Source of the DNA: an uncultured Clostridia bacterium
GTDB lineage: Bacteria > Bacillota > Clostridia > Oscillospirales > Oscillospiraceae
Assembly (NCBI GenBank): GCA_938049125.1
Contig: CALICR010000054.1
Location: forward strand, 1-5,574
Direction of reading: 5' to 3'
DNA: 5,574 nucleotides
A program made the position numbers and the translations under genes. This document shows, piece by piece, positions 1-5,548 of the stretch (position 1 is its first letter; each line of letters opens with the position of its first letter). The notes below the pieces were generated by a model, which had not been told where the DNA came from, searched no databases, and saw nothing but the letters and a program-made list of their open reading frames with translations.

Positions 1-10
1 GCATTTTTCG

Positions 11-1294
11 TCACTTTTTCCGGAAGATGACCGGCTCGCCGCAGCCCTCGATCCGGCCGCCAAGCACAGTAACGGTGCCGCCGCGGAGCAGGTCCTCGTA
101 GGTCCCGTCCTCCGCCGGGACCGCCGCCCCGTGGACGCCGCCCTCCAGGAAGAAGACGCCCACCAGCTCCGTCTCCGCGCTGCCGAACGTCGCGGTCACG
201 GTACCTGTCCCGTCGTCGGCGGCAGCTTCAAACCAGCCGTCTGCCGGGAAGTACGCCTTCTTCATGCGGATGAGCCGCCGCAGCTCGTCGGAGATGTCCG
301 GCCCGTCCCAACGGACCGGGTCCTTGTCGAAGAGGCTGGGCTGGTTCGCGTCGCAGCGCTCCTCGCCGGCGTAGAGCAGCGTCGCGCCTTTCTGGAAGAA
401 GAGGAACGCGTTCCAGTTCCGCAGGATCTGCGGATCCTGATACCGGGAGGTGATGCGCGGCTGGTCGTGATTCTCGAGGCAGCGCAGCTTGATGTAGTTC
501 GAGGGATAGACAGCCTCCTGCTGGCTCAGGAGCTTCGCATAGGTGGAGAGGCAGCCGCGGCCCGCCCAGTAGTCGTCCAGGGCCTCGCGGATGTCGTAGT
601 CGTACTCGAGGTCGAAAGCGGCGTAGGCCTCGCTGTCCGTGGCGGCGGGCAGCCCCAGCCGCCGGGCGTCGCGGTTGAAGGAGGCATGGACCGTCTCCGC
701 CAGCCAGATGCAGCCGGGCCGCACGGCCTCGACCGCCGCCCGCGCCCGCTCCCAGAACCGGAGCGGCACCAGCGACGCCACGTCGCAGCGGAAGCCGTCC
801 ACCCATTGCGCCCAGTAGCAGAGGCTCTCCAGCTGGTAGTCCCAGAGGGCCGGGGCGCTGTAGTCGAGGTCGTTGACGTCGCTCCAGTCGCCGAAGCGGT
901 TGCCGAAGTCCCCGTCCGGTTTATGGTAGAAAAACTCCGGATGCGCCGCACAGAGCGTCGAATCCTTGGACGTGTGATTGTAGACCACGTCGATGATGCA
1001 CTTCATGCCGAGGCTGTGGACCGTGTCCACGAAGTGGATGAAGTCCTCCAGGGTCCCGTACTCCGGGTTGACAGTGCGGTAGTCCCGGTTCGCATAGGGG
1101 CAGCCGAGGCTCCCCTTCCGGCCCAGCACGCCGATGGGGTGGATGGGCATGAGCCAGACGATGTCGGTGCCCAGCTCCCGGATGCGGGGCAGGTCCGCCT
1201 CCGCGGCCCGGAACGTGCCCTCGGCGGTGTGGTTCCGGATATAGATGGAGTAGATCACGGCGTTTCTCAGCCGGAGGTCCGTATTGCTTGCCAT
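11..1294 (-). CDS. GH13 alpha-amylase-family glycoside hydrolase, intracellular
   Basis: This 427-residue protein is a retaining alpha-glucan or alpha-glucoside hydrolase (or transglycosidase) of family GH13. All family signature regions can be read: region I DVVYNH (102-107), a region V-like stretch DVNDLDY (139-145), region II GFRCD (167-171) with nucleophile Asp171 and its paired Arg169, region III LAE with acid/base Glu200, and region IV ENHD (274-277) with transition-state Asp277. The catalytic set is therefore complete. The N-terminal part starts almost directly with the barrel (IYSIYIRNHT, 15-24), and about 80 C-terminal residues suit a short beta-sheet C domain. There is no signal peptide and no carbohydrate-binding module, so it should act in the cytoplasm, probably on imported malto-oligosaccharides or glycogen fragments. 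It is short for an alpha-amylase. The ATG is preceded by AAAGGAGTG (1301-1309) with good spacing. It lies 23 bp downstream of the patatin gene and is probably cotranscribed with it. Substrate specificity cannot be read from the sequence. Confidence 0.93.
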   Translation of the reverse strand: MASNTDLRLRNAVIYSIYIRNHTAEGTFRAAEADLPRIRELGTDIVWLMPIHPIGVLGRKGSLGCPYANRDYRTVNPEYGTLEDFIHFVDTVHSLGMKCIIDVVYNHTSKDSTLCAAHPEFFYHKPDGDFGNRFGDWSDVNDLDYSAPALWDYQLESLCYWAQWVDGFRCDVASLVPLRFWERARAAVEAVRPGCIWLAETVHASFNRDARRLGLPAATDSEAYAAFDLEYDYDIREALDDYWAGRGCLSTYAKLLSQQEAVYPSNYIKLRCLENHDQPRITSRYQDPQILRNWNAFLFFQKGATLLYAGEERCDANQPSLFDKDPVRWDGPDISDELRRLIRMKKAYFPADGWFEAAADDGTGTVTATFGSAETELVGVFFLEGGVHGAAVPAEDGTYEDLLRGGTVTVLGGRIEGCGEPVIFRKK

Positions 1295-1317
1295 AATTTA
1301 CACTCCTTTGAAAGAAT

Positions 1318-2508
1318 TCAGTTCTGCCCTCGCTTCCAGAGCTTTTTGCTCCGGACGAAGGACGTGCGGAACATCAGCGCTTTGGTGAGAAACTTCGGGA
1401 ACCGGCCCGCCTCGGGGCCGTAGTCCTTTTCGAGTAATTTCAGCAGCTCCGCCTCGGTATAGACGGCGAAGGGCTCGATGCCCGCCTCCTCCGCCGCGCG
1501 CTCCAGCGCCGCCAGGGCCAGGGCGTAGTAGTCGCCGCCCTTGCAGTCGAGGCTCTTGCGCAGCCGCGGCAGGAACCTTTCGTTCAGCTCCATCAGCGTG
1601 AAGCTCTGCTCATAGTCCTTCAAATACCGGCTCAGGTAGCGCACCAGGAAGGCATAGGCATCCTCCTCGGTCCACTCCCGGTCGATATAATACTGATTTC
1701 CGCTGAGGCCGTAGAGCATCCGCTTGGCGTCGTAGTAGCCCGTGCGGAGGTTCTTCCGGCTCTGCCCGCTCTCGAACTCCAGCGTGCCGCCCAGGTCCCG
1801 GGTCGGCAGCACCATGTGGATATCCACATAGCTCGGCACCCGGAAGGACCGCTCCAGCCCCACGCCGTAGAGCCGGATGGCGATAATGTCGCGGTAGCCG
1901 TTCTCCACCAGCACGTGGAGCGGGATGACATCCTGGAGGCCGCCGTCGGCGTAGCGCTTGCCGCCGAGGGCCTCGTTGCGGAAGGCCGGGAAATAGGCGC
2001 TGGCCAGCAGCATATCCGTGATCTCGCCCGGCTCCTTCAGGTCCTTGGCCCGCAGCTCCAGCTCCTTGCGGTCGCTGAGGGAAAAGGTCTGGATGTAAAA
2101 TTCGGTCTCCGAATTTCGGATGGCGTTCTCGTCCACCAGCTCCGCCATCCACTGGCGCAGCGGCGTCACGTCGAGGCCGCGGTTCAGCAGCGTCTTTTTG
2201 AGAAATTCCAGCTGGTTCCGCCAGTCGATGTCCCGGAGATTCAGGGAGAGGAGGTTTTTCATATCCTCGTCGTTGACATCCATGACCTGGGAAAACCGGA
2301 TGTTCCGCCAGATCTCCTCGGCCTTCTCCAGGTCGCCCTGCACCATCAGCGCGCCGTTGAGCGCGCCCACCGAGGTGCCGGAGACGGCGCTGATGCGGAT
2401 GCCCGCCTCCCGGAGCGCCCGCCAGGCGCCGATCTGATAGGCCCCCTTGGCGCCGCCGCCCTCCAGGGCAACCGCGTAGGCCTGATTCGGGTCCAGTTGC
2501 AGCTTCAT
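1318..2508 (-). CDS. patatin-like phospholipase / acyl hydrolase
   Basis: This 396-residue protein is a patatin-fold serine acyl hydrolase, expected to cleave acyl esters of phospholipids or related lipids with a Ser-Asp dyad. The oxyanion-hole motif GGGAKG is at 17-22. The nucleophile elbow GTSVG is at 44-48 with Ser46, and the DGG motif at 188-190 supplies Asp188. ASAYFPAF (169-176) is the usual conserved segment before the Asp. The catalytic core takes up roughly residues 10-220. The remaining 170 or so residues are charged and probably mostly helical, of unknown function. No signal peptide or transmembrane segment is seen, so it is cytosolic or peripheral to the membrane. The start at 2508 is chosen because a perfect AGGAGGTGA (2514-2522) sits 5 nt upstream of this ATG; a GTG three codons earlier lies inside that Shine-Dalgarno sequence. 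It is the first gene of a leftward operon with the GH13 gene. The true substrate is unknown. Confidence 0.94.
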   Translation of the reverse strand: MKLQLDPNQAYAVALEGGGAKGAYQIGAWRALREAGIRISAVSGTSVGALNGALMVQGDLEKAEEIWRNIRFSQVMDVNDEDMKNLLSLNLRDIDWRNQLEFLKKTLLNRGLDVTPLRQWMAELVDENAIRNSETEFYIQTFSLSDRKELELRAKDLKEPGEITDMLLASAYFPAFRNEALGGKRYADGGLQDVIPLHVLVENGYRDIIAIRLYGVGLERSFRVPSYVDIHMVLPTRDLGGTLEFESGQSRKNLRTGYYDAKRMLYGLSGNQYYIDREWTEEDAYAFLVRYLSRYLKDYEQSFTLMELNERFLPRLRKSLDCKGGDYYALALAALERAAEEAGIEPFAVYTEAELLKLLEKDYGPEAGRFPKFLTKALMFRTSFVRSKKLWKRGQN

Positions 2509-2513
2509 AAAGC

Positions 2514-2522
2514 TCACCTCCT
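2514..2522 (-). promoter_or_regulatory. near-perfect Shine-Dalgarno of the patatin gene
   Basis: Read on the minus strand this is AGGAGGTGA, a nine-base match to the 16S rRNA anti-Shine-Dalgarno end, 5 nt before the ATG at 2508. It settles the start: the in-frame GTG at 2517 overlaps the ribosome binding site and is unlikely to be used. Confidence 0.9.
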
Positions 2523-2528
2523 GTCAGC

Positions 2529-2556
2529 ATTCTACTATAGATTTTCCGTTTTGCAA
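2529..2556 (-). promoter_or_regulatory. candidate promoter of the patatin-GH13 operon
   Basis: On the minus strand, a -35 candidate TTGCAA (2551-2556) and a -10 candidate TAGAAT (2529-2534, five of six consensus bases) are separated by 16 bp. Transcription would begin near 2522, giving a leader of about 14 nt that starts at the Shine-Dalgarno sequence. The -35 box overlaps the left end of the inverted repeat 2553-2585 and lies between the arms of a second dyad (2540-2566), so binding of a protein there would block this promoter. The assignment is by consensus matching only. Confidence 0.5.
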
Positions 2557-2566
2557 GAGGAAAATC
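2540..2566. repeat. 8-bp inverted repeat, possible operator over the patatin promoter
   Basis: GATTTTCC (2540-2547) and GGAAAATC (2559-2566) are perfect inverted copies separated by 11 bp. The dyad encloses the candidate leftward -35 box (2551-2556), and its right arm overlaps the left arm of the larger inverted repeat at 2553-2585. Related GGAAA-type sequences recur at 2593-2600 (GGGAAATC). It may be a separate regulator site or a by-product of AT-rich sequence. Confidence 0.4.
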
Positions 2567-2585
2567 CAAATCATTTTTCTCTTGC
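2553..2585. repeat. 13-bp inverted repeat between divergent promoters, candidate shared operator
   Basis: The left arm GCAAGAGGAAAAT (2553-2565) and the right arm ATTTTTCTCTTGC (2573-2585) match as inverted copies at 12 of 13 positions; the one exception (2560 with 2578) would be a G-T pair. A 7-bp spacer lies between them. Each arm ends outward in TTGC, which forms the start of a candidate -35 box on its side. No T-tract follows on either strand and the flanking genes diverge, so a rho-independent terminator is unlikely. Both predicted transcription starts lie outside the dyad, so it would act as DNA and not as RNA. The most likely role is a binding site for one dimeric regulator of both operons, or a paired A/T-rich upstream element. 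Confidence 0.6.
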
Positions 2586-2610
2586 GCTCACCGGGAAATC
2601 GCTGTAAGAT
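2582..2610 (+). promoter_or_regulatory. candidate promoter of the Nudix-DHHW-phosphatase operon
   Basis: A weak -35 candidate TTGCGC (2582-2587) and a -10 candidate TAAGAT (2605-2610) are separated by 17 bp. Transcription would start near 2617, leaving about 16 nt before the Nudix ATG, with the GGGGGTG ribosome site at 2621-2627. The -35 overlaps the right end of the inverted repeat at 2553-2585, mirroring the leftward promoter. Only about half of the -35 bases match consensus, so it may be weak or need an activator. Confidence 0.4.
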
Positions 2611-2632
2611 AGGAAAACACGGGGGTGACGCC

Positions 2633-3205
2633 ATGGAGGAATATTTTGACCTGCGGGACGAGGCGGGCCGCGTGACCGGCCAGGTCAAGGCGCGGACGCT
2701 GGTCCACCGGGACGGCGACCTGCACGGCACCGCCCACGTCTGGCTTGCCCGATCCGGCGATGCGGGACCGGAGCTGCTGCTCCAGCTGCGCAGCCGGGAC
2801 AAGGACGCCTACCCCGGCTGCTGGGACATCTCCTCTGCCGGGCATCTGCCCGCCGGGAGCGAGTTCCTCGAGAGTGCCCTGCGGGAGCTTTCCGAGGAGC
2901 TGGGCCTCGCCGCCGCACCGGGAGACCTGCGCTTCCTCGGCTTTCTCCGCCGCTGCTTCCGCGGGAAATTCCACGGCGCGCCCTTTGCGGACCATGAGCT
3001 GGCCGCCGTCTACCTGCTCCGCCGCGACGTCCGCCCGGACAGCCTCCGGCTCCAGCGGGAGGAGGTCGAGGCCGTGCGCTGGTTCCCCCTTGCGGAGATC
3101 CGCGCCCGCTTAAGCGATCCTGATTTTCCGAACTGTCTCATCCCCGAGGAGCTGGACCTGGTGTCCGCCGCCCTCGGGTCCGCCGATGAAAGGAGAATTC
3201 CATGA
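2633..3205 (+). CDS. Nudix hydrolase (isopentenyl-diphosphate-isomerase-like branch)
   Basis: This 190-residue cytosolic protein is expected to hydrolyse a nucleoside diphosphate linked to another moiety, or a similar pyrophosphate compound. The Nudix box spans 70-92: Gly70, then R84-E85-L-S-E88-E89-L-G91-L92, which supplies the metal-binding helix. The box glutamate normally six residues after the first Gly is Ser76, with Glu77 next to it. The N-terminus (EEYFDLRDEAG, 2-12) and the HVWLA strand (35-39) are typical of the Nudix branch whose domain resembles type I isopentenyl-diphosphate isomerase, although the isomerase catalytic Cys motif is not seen. VRWFPLAEI (148-156) is the usual late strand-helix motif. 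The ATG at 2633 is preceded by GGGGGTG; an earlier in-frame TTG at 2582 lies within the promoter region and adds 17 residues of poor character. It is the first gene of a three-gene operon and its stop overlaps the next start as ATGA. Substrate unknown. Confidence 0.92.
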   Translation: MEEYFDLRDEAGRVTGQVKARTLVHRDGDLHGTAHVWLARSGDAGPELLLQLRSRDKDAYPGCWDISSAGHLPAGSEFLESALRELSEELGLAAAPGDLRFLGFLRRCFRGKFHGAPFADHELAAVYLLRRDVRPDSLRLQREEVEAVRWFPLAEIRARLSDPDFPNCLIPEELDLVSAALGSADERRIP

Positions 3206-4695
3206 AACGACTGACGCTTTCCCTGCTCGCGGCCCTGCTCCTGCTGCTCTGTGCCTGCGGCGGAGAGCCTGCCGCCGTCTGCGAACACGTGCCCGGCCCC
3301 GCCGCCACCTGCGAGACGGCCCAGACCTGCACGAAGTGCGGCGAGGTGCTCGCCCCTGCGCTGGGCCACGAGGAGGTGCTGGAGGACTGCGAGGCAGGCT
3401 CGCACTGTGCCCGCTGCGGCGTCCAGCTCTCCGCCCCCACGGCCCACATCCCCGGTCCCGAGGCCACCTGCCAGGCCGCCCAGACCTGCACCGTCTGCGG
3501 TAAGGTCCTCGCGGAGCCTACGGACCACACGCCCTCCGGCGAGGCGTCCTGCACCGAGGACGTCACCTGCACCGTCTGCGGCGCCGTTCTGATCCCCGCC
3601 GCCCATGAGCCGGGCCCGGAGCCCAGCTGCATCGACGATCAGCTCTGCCTCCGCTGCGGCGAGGTGCTCCAGCCCGCCCTGGGCCACGAGGCCGCGCCGG
3701 TCACGGCGGAGCTGGCTCCGACGGTCTGCGCCCGCTGCGGCGTCACCATGGCCCTGCCCGCGGGCGCGGATCCCTCCGCCTGCATCGACGAGACGGTCCG
3801 GGACGCCCACTATCATAACAATATCGAGGCCTACTATTCCGGCAATGTGCTGGTCTGCGGCGACTACGCGCTGGAGTACTTCTCCATGGACCCCACAGGC
3901 TCCCCGGCCTGGGCCGACGCCGTGAACGGCTTCGCGGACCGCTACCAAGGTCTGCACGTCAGCGCCCTGCTCGTCCCCAAGAGCTGCGCCTACCATGCCC
4001 CGGCGGGCTATGAAAACCAGGCGGAGAACCAGCGCGCCTTCATCTCCTCCACCTACGCCCTGCTCCGGGACGGCGTCACCGCCGTGGACGCGGAGAGCCT
4101 GATGGCGGCCCACAGCGGCGAATACCTCTTCTACCGCACGGACCACCACTGGACCTCCCTCGGCGCCTACTACGCCTCGGCGGCCTACTGCCGGGCCAAC
4201 GGCATCGTGCCGCGGCAGCTCGGCTCCTATGAGACCACGGTGCAGACCGGCTACGTCGGCTCGCTCTACAGCTTCTGCGCCGCGCCCCCGGACTGCCTGA
4301 AGGCAAATCCGGACTACACGGTCTGCCACCTGCCCGCAGCCTCCTACACCATGCGCTATCGCAACGGCGGCGACTTTGTGAGCGGCGACGCGCTGAACAC
4401 GGAGACCAGCGCCTACGCCTCGGCCTTTCTCTGCGGCGACAACGCCCTCACGGTGCTGGAGACGGACAACGCGACGGGCCGGAATCTGCTGGTCTTCAAG
4501 GAGTCCTACGGCAACGCCTTCGTGCCCTTCCTCCTCGACTACTACGACACGGTGGTCGTCGTGGACATCCGCAGCGAGACGGAGAGCGCCGCCGCCCTCA
4601 TCGCCGAGTACGGCATCACCGATGCGCTGATCCTGAACAACGTCCAGGCCTCCACGAGCCTGACCGGCGACCTGAGCGCCCGTCTCGCCTCCTGA
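3202..4695 (+). CDS. DHHW-family lipoprotein with N-terminal tandem Cys/His array
   Basis: This 497-residue protein is predicted to be anchored on the outer face of the membrane. It begins MKR, then a hydrophobic stretch (residues 4-18) ending in a lipobox-like LCAC, with Cys19 as the lipid-modified residue. Residues 27-179 are a Cys/His repeat array. From about 199 to 489 follows a domain of the DHHW family, related to AlgX/AlgJ- and DltD-like SGNH proteins. It is recognised by RTDHHWTSLGAYY (312-324), the later KESYGNAFVPFL block (433-444) with candidate catalytic Ser435, and VVDIR (453-457). Asp314 and one of His315/His316 are the likely acid-base partners. Relatives often work with MBOAT acyltransferases in O-acylation of cell-surface polymers (family knowledge); no such gene is in the window. 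The start is supported by AAAGGAG (3189-3195), 6 nt upstream, inside the end of the Nudix gene. The ATGA overlap implies translational coupling. The exact reaction is unknown. Confidence 0.85.
   Translation: MKRLTLSLLAALLLLLCACGGEPAAVCEHVPGPAATCETAQTCTKCGEVLAPALGHEEVLEDCEAGSHCARCGVQLSAPTAHIPGPEATCQAAQTCTVCGKVLAEPTDHTPSGEASCTEDVTCTVCGAVLIPAAHEPGPEPSCIDDQLCLRCGEVLQPALGHEAAPVTAELAPTVCARCGVTMALPAGADPSACIDETVRDAHYHNNIEAYYSGNVLVCGDYALEYFSMDPTGSPAWADAVNGFADRYQGLHVSALLVPKSCAYHAPAGYENQAENQRAFISSTYALLRDGVTAVDAESLMAAHSGEYLFYRTDHHWTSLGAYYASAAYCRANGIVPRQLGSYETTVQTGYVGSLYSFCAAPPDCLKANPDYTVCHLPAASYTMRYRNGGDFVSGDALNTETSAYASAFLCGDNALTVLETDNATGRNLLVFKESYGNAFVPFLLDYYDTVVVVDIRSETESAAALIAEYGITDALILNNVQASTSLTGDLSARLAS
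3280..3738 (+). repeat. tandem Cys/His repeat array (about 27 codons per unit) in the lipoprotein
   Basis: The encoded units follow C-x5-C-x2-C-G-x8/9-H. Five complete units start at Cys37, Cys63, Cys90, Cys117 and Cys143 of the lipoprotein, with CxxC pairs at 43/46, 69/72, 96/99, 123/126 and 149/152 and histidines at 56, 82, 109, 135 and 162. A partial sixth unit keeps only Cys176/Cys179, and Cys27-x-His29 leads into the array. The period is 26-27 residues. Linkers are of the type H-x-PGPEATC. At DNA level a 17-nt sequence is repeated exactly at 3484-3500 and 3565-3581, 81 bp apart, and a 14-nt one at 3319-3332 and 3478-3491. Three Cys and one His per unit suggest metal binding, probably zinc, or disulfide-stabilised spacers; the function is not known. 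Confidence 0.85.
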
Positions 4696-4727
4696 GCCTG
4701 CATCCAAGAGAGAAATGAGGAATTCCC

Positions 4728-5489
4728 ATGCGACTGATCTTCATCCGCCACGCGGAACCGGACTATGCGCACAACACCATCACGGAAAAGGGCTGGAAGG
4801 AGGCCCGGCTGCTGGCCCCGCGGGTGCAGCAGTGGGACGTGACCCGCTTCTACTGCTCGCCGCTGGGCCGCGCCCGGCACACCTCGCAGCCGTCGCTGGA
4901 GGCCTGCAGGCGGAACGCCGTCATCCTGGACTGGCTCCAGGAATTCCCCGTCGAGGCCTACAACGTGGTCAACCGCCGCACCGCCACCTGCTGGGATATG
5001 TACCCGGAGGTCTGGACGGAGCAGCCGGAGCTCTACAGCAAGGACCGCTGGACCGAGGCCCCCCTGCTCCGGGGCACGGCGGCGGAGGCGCAGTTCGCCC
5101 GCGTCTCCGGCGGCCTCGACGCCCTCCTCGCCTCCTACGGCTACCATCGCCACCACAACTACTACCACGTGGACGACACCGCCGCCCGGGACGCGATACT
5201 GGTATGCTTCTGCCACCTGGGCGTCAGCTGCGTCATGCTGGGCTATCTTCTCGGCATCTCGCCCATGGTGCTGCTCCACGGGCTGTTCATCCCCGCCTCC
5301 TCCGTCACCGTCGTGCAGACCGAGGAGCGCATCCCCGGCTGCGCCGCCTTCCGCGCCCAGACCATCGGCGACACCGCCCATCTCTACGTGGGCCGGGAGC
5401 CGGTCTCCGTCATGGCCTCCTTCACCGAGCCCTTTCAGGACCGCGAATACGGCTACCACTTCACCCGCGACACCCTGCCCACCTGGTGA
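4728..5489 (+). CDS. histidine phosphatase family protein (phosphoglycerate-mutase-like)
   Basis: This 253-residue cytosolic enzyme belongs to the histidine phosphatase superfamily, branch 1, which removes phosphate through a phosphohistidine intermediate. The N-terminal motif is IRHAEPDY (6-13), with His8 as phospho-acceptor and Arg7 beside it. SPLGRARHTS (44-53) gives the phosphate-pocket Arg48. Glu72 in WLQEF is the likely acid, and FCHLG (161-165) gives the second catalytic His163. About 90 residues rich in Trp and Tyr separate Glu72 and His163 and probably form the substrate lid. It is too unlike glycolytic phosphoglycerate mutase to assume that role. There is no signal peptide. The ATG is preceded by GAGGAA (4717-4722), 5 nt upstream. 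It follows the DHHW gene by 32 bp with no terminator between, so it is the last gene of the operon. Substrate unknown. Confidence 0.9.
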   Translation: MRLIFIRHAEPDYAHNTITEKGWKEARLLAPRVQQWDVTRFYCSPLGRARHTSQPSLEACRRNAVILDWLQEFPVEAYNVVNRRTATCWDMYPEVWTEQPELYSKDRWTEAPLLRGTAAEAQFARVSGGLDALLASYGYHRHHNYYHVDDTAARDAILVCFCHLGVSCVMLGYLLGISPMVLLHGLFIPASSVTVVQTEERIPGCAAFRAQTIGDTAHLYVGREPVSVMASFTEPFQDREYGYHFTRDTLPTW

Positions 5490-5548
5490 AAACCCGAAAA
5501 AATCCCTCCGCCGGAACGATGAACTGCTCCAGTTAGTGCGGACAGCAC

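Noticed and set aside
131..1423. 430-residue open frame on the plus strand opposite the GH13 gene
   Set aside because: It mirrors the GH13 codons, is rich in Val, Arg and Glu without domain motifs, and the opposite strand has the full GH13 catalytic set.
2509..2517. GTG start giving three more residues on the patatin protein
   Set aside because: The codon overlaps the AGGAGGTGA ribosome site that serves the ATG at 2508.
2553..2585. The intergenic hairpin as a rho-independent terminator or riboswitch
   Set aside because: Flanking genes diverge, no T-tract follows on either strand, and predicted transcripts start outside it; a DNA operator fits better.
1816..2607. 263-residue plus-strand open frame opposite the patatin gene, ending in the intergenic region
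   Set aside because: No family motif, and the patatin gene on the other strand is complete with a perfect ribosome site.
2582..2632. 17-residue N-terminal extension of the Nudix protein from a TTG
   Set aside because: The TTG lies in the candidate -35 box and inverted repeat, upstream of the predicted transcription start; the ATG at 2633 has its own ribosome site and matches the usual N-terminus of the family.
3280..3738. The tandem repeats as a CRISPR array
   Set aside because: The period follows codons, the units are diverged protein repeats within an open reading frame, and there is no near-identical repeat with unique spacers.
3010..4707. 565-residue open frame on the minus strand opposite the Nudix and DHHW genes
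   Set aside because: It is low-complexity (Gly, Ala, Val, Arg), has no recognisable motif, and runs antisense to two genes with clear family motifs. It is an expected by-product of GC-rich codon use.
4542..5459. 305-residue minus-strand open frame opposite the histidine phosphatase
   Set aside because: It is Gly/Ala/Val/His-rich antisense sequence without motifs; the plus strand holds an intact phosphatase with both catalytic histidines.
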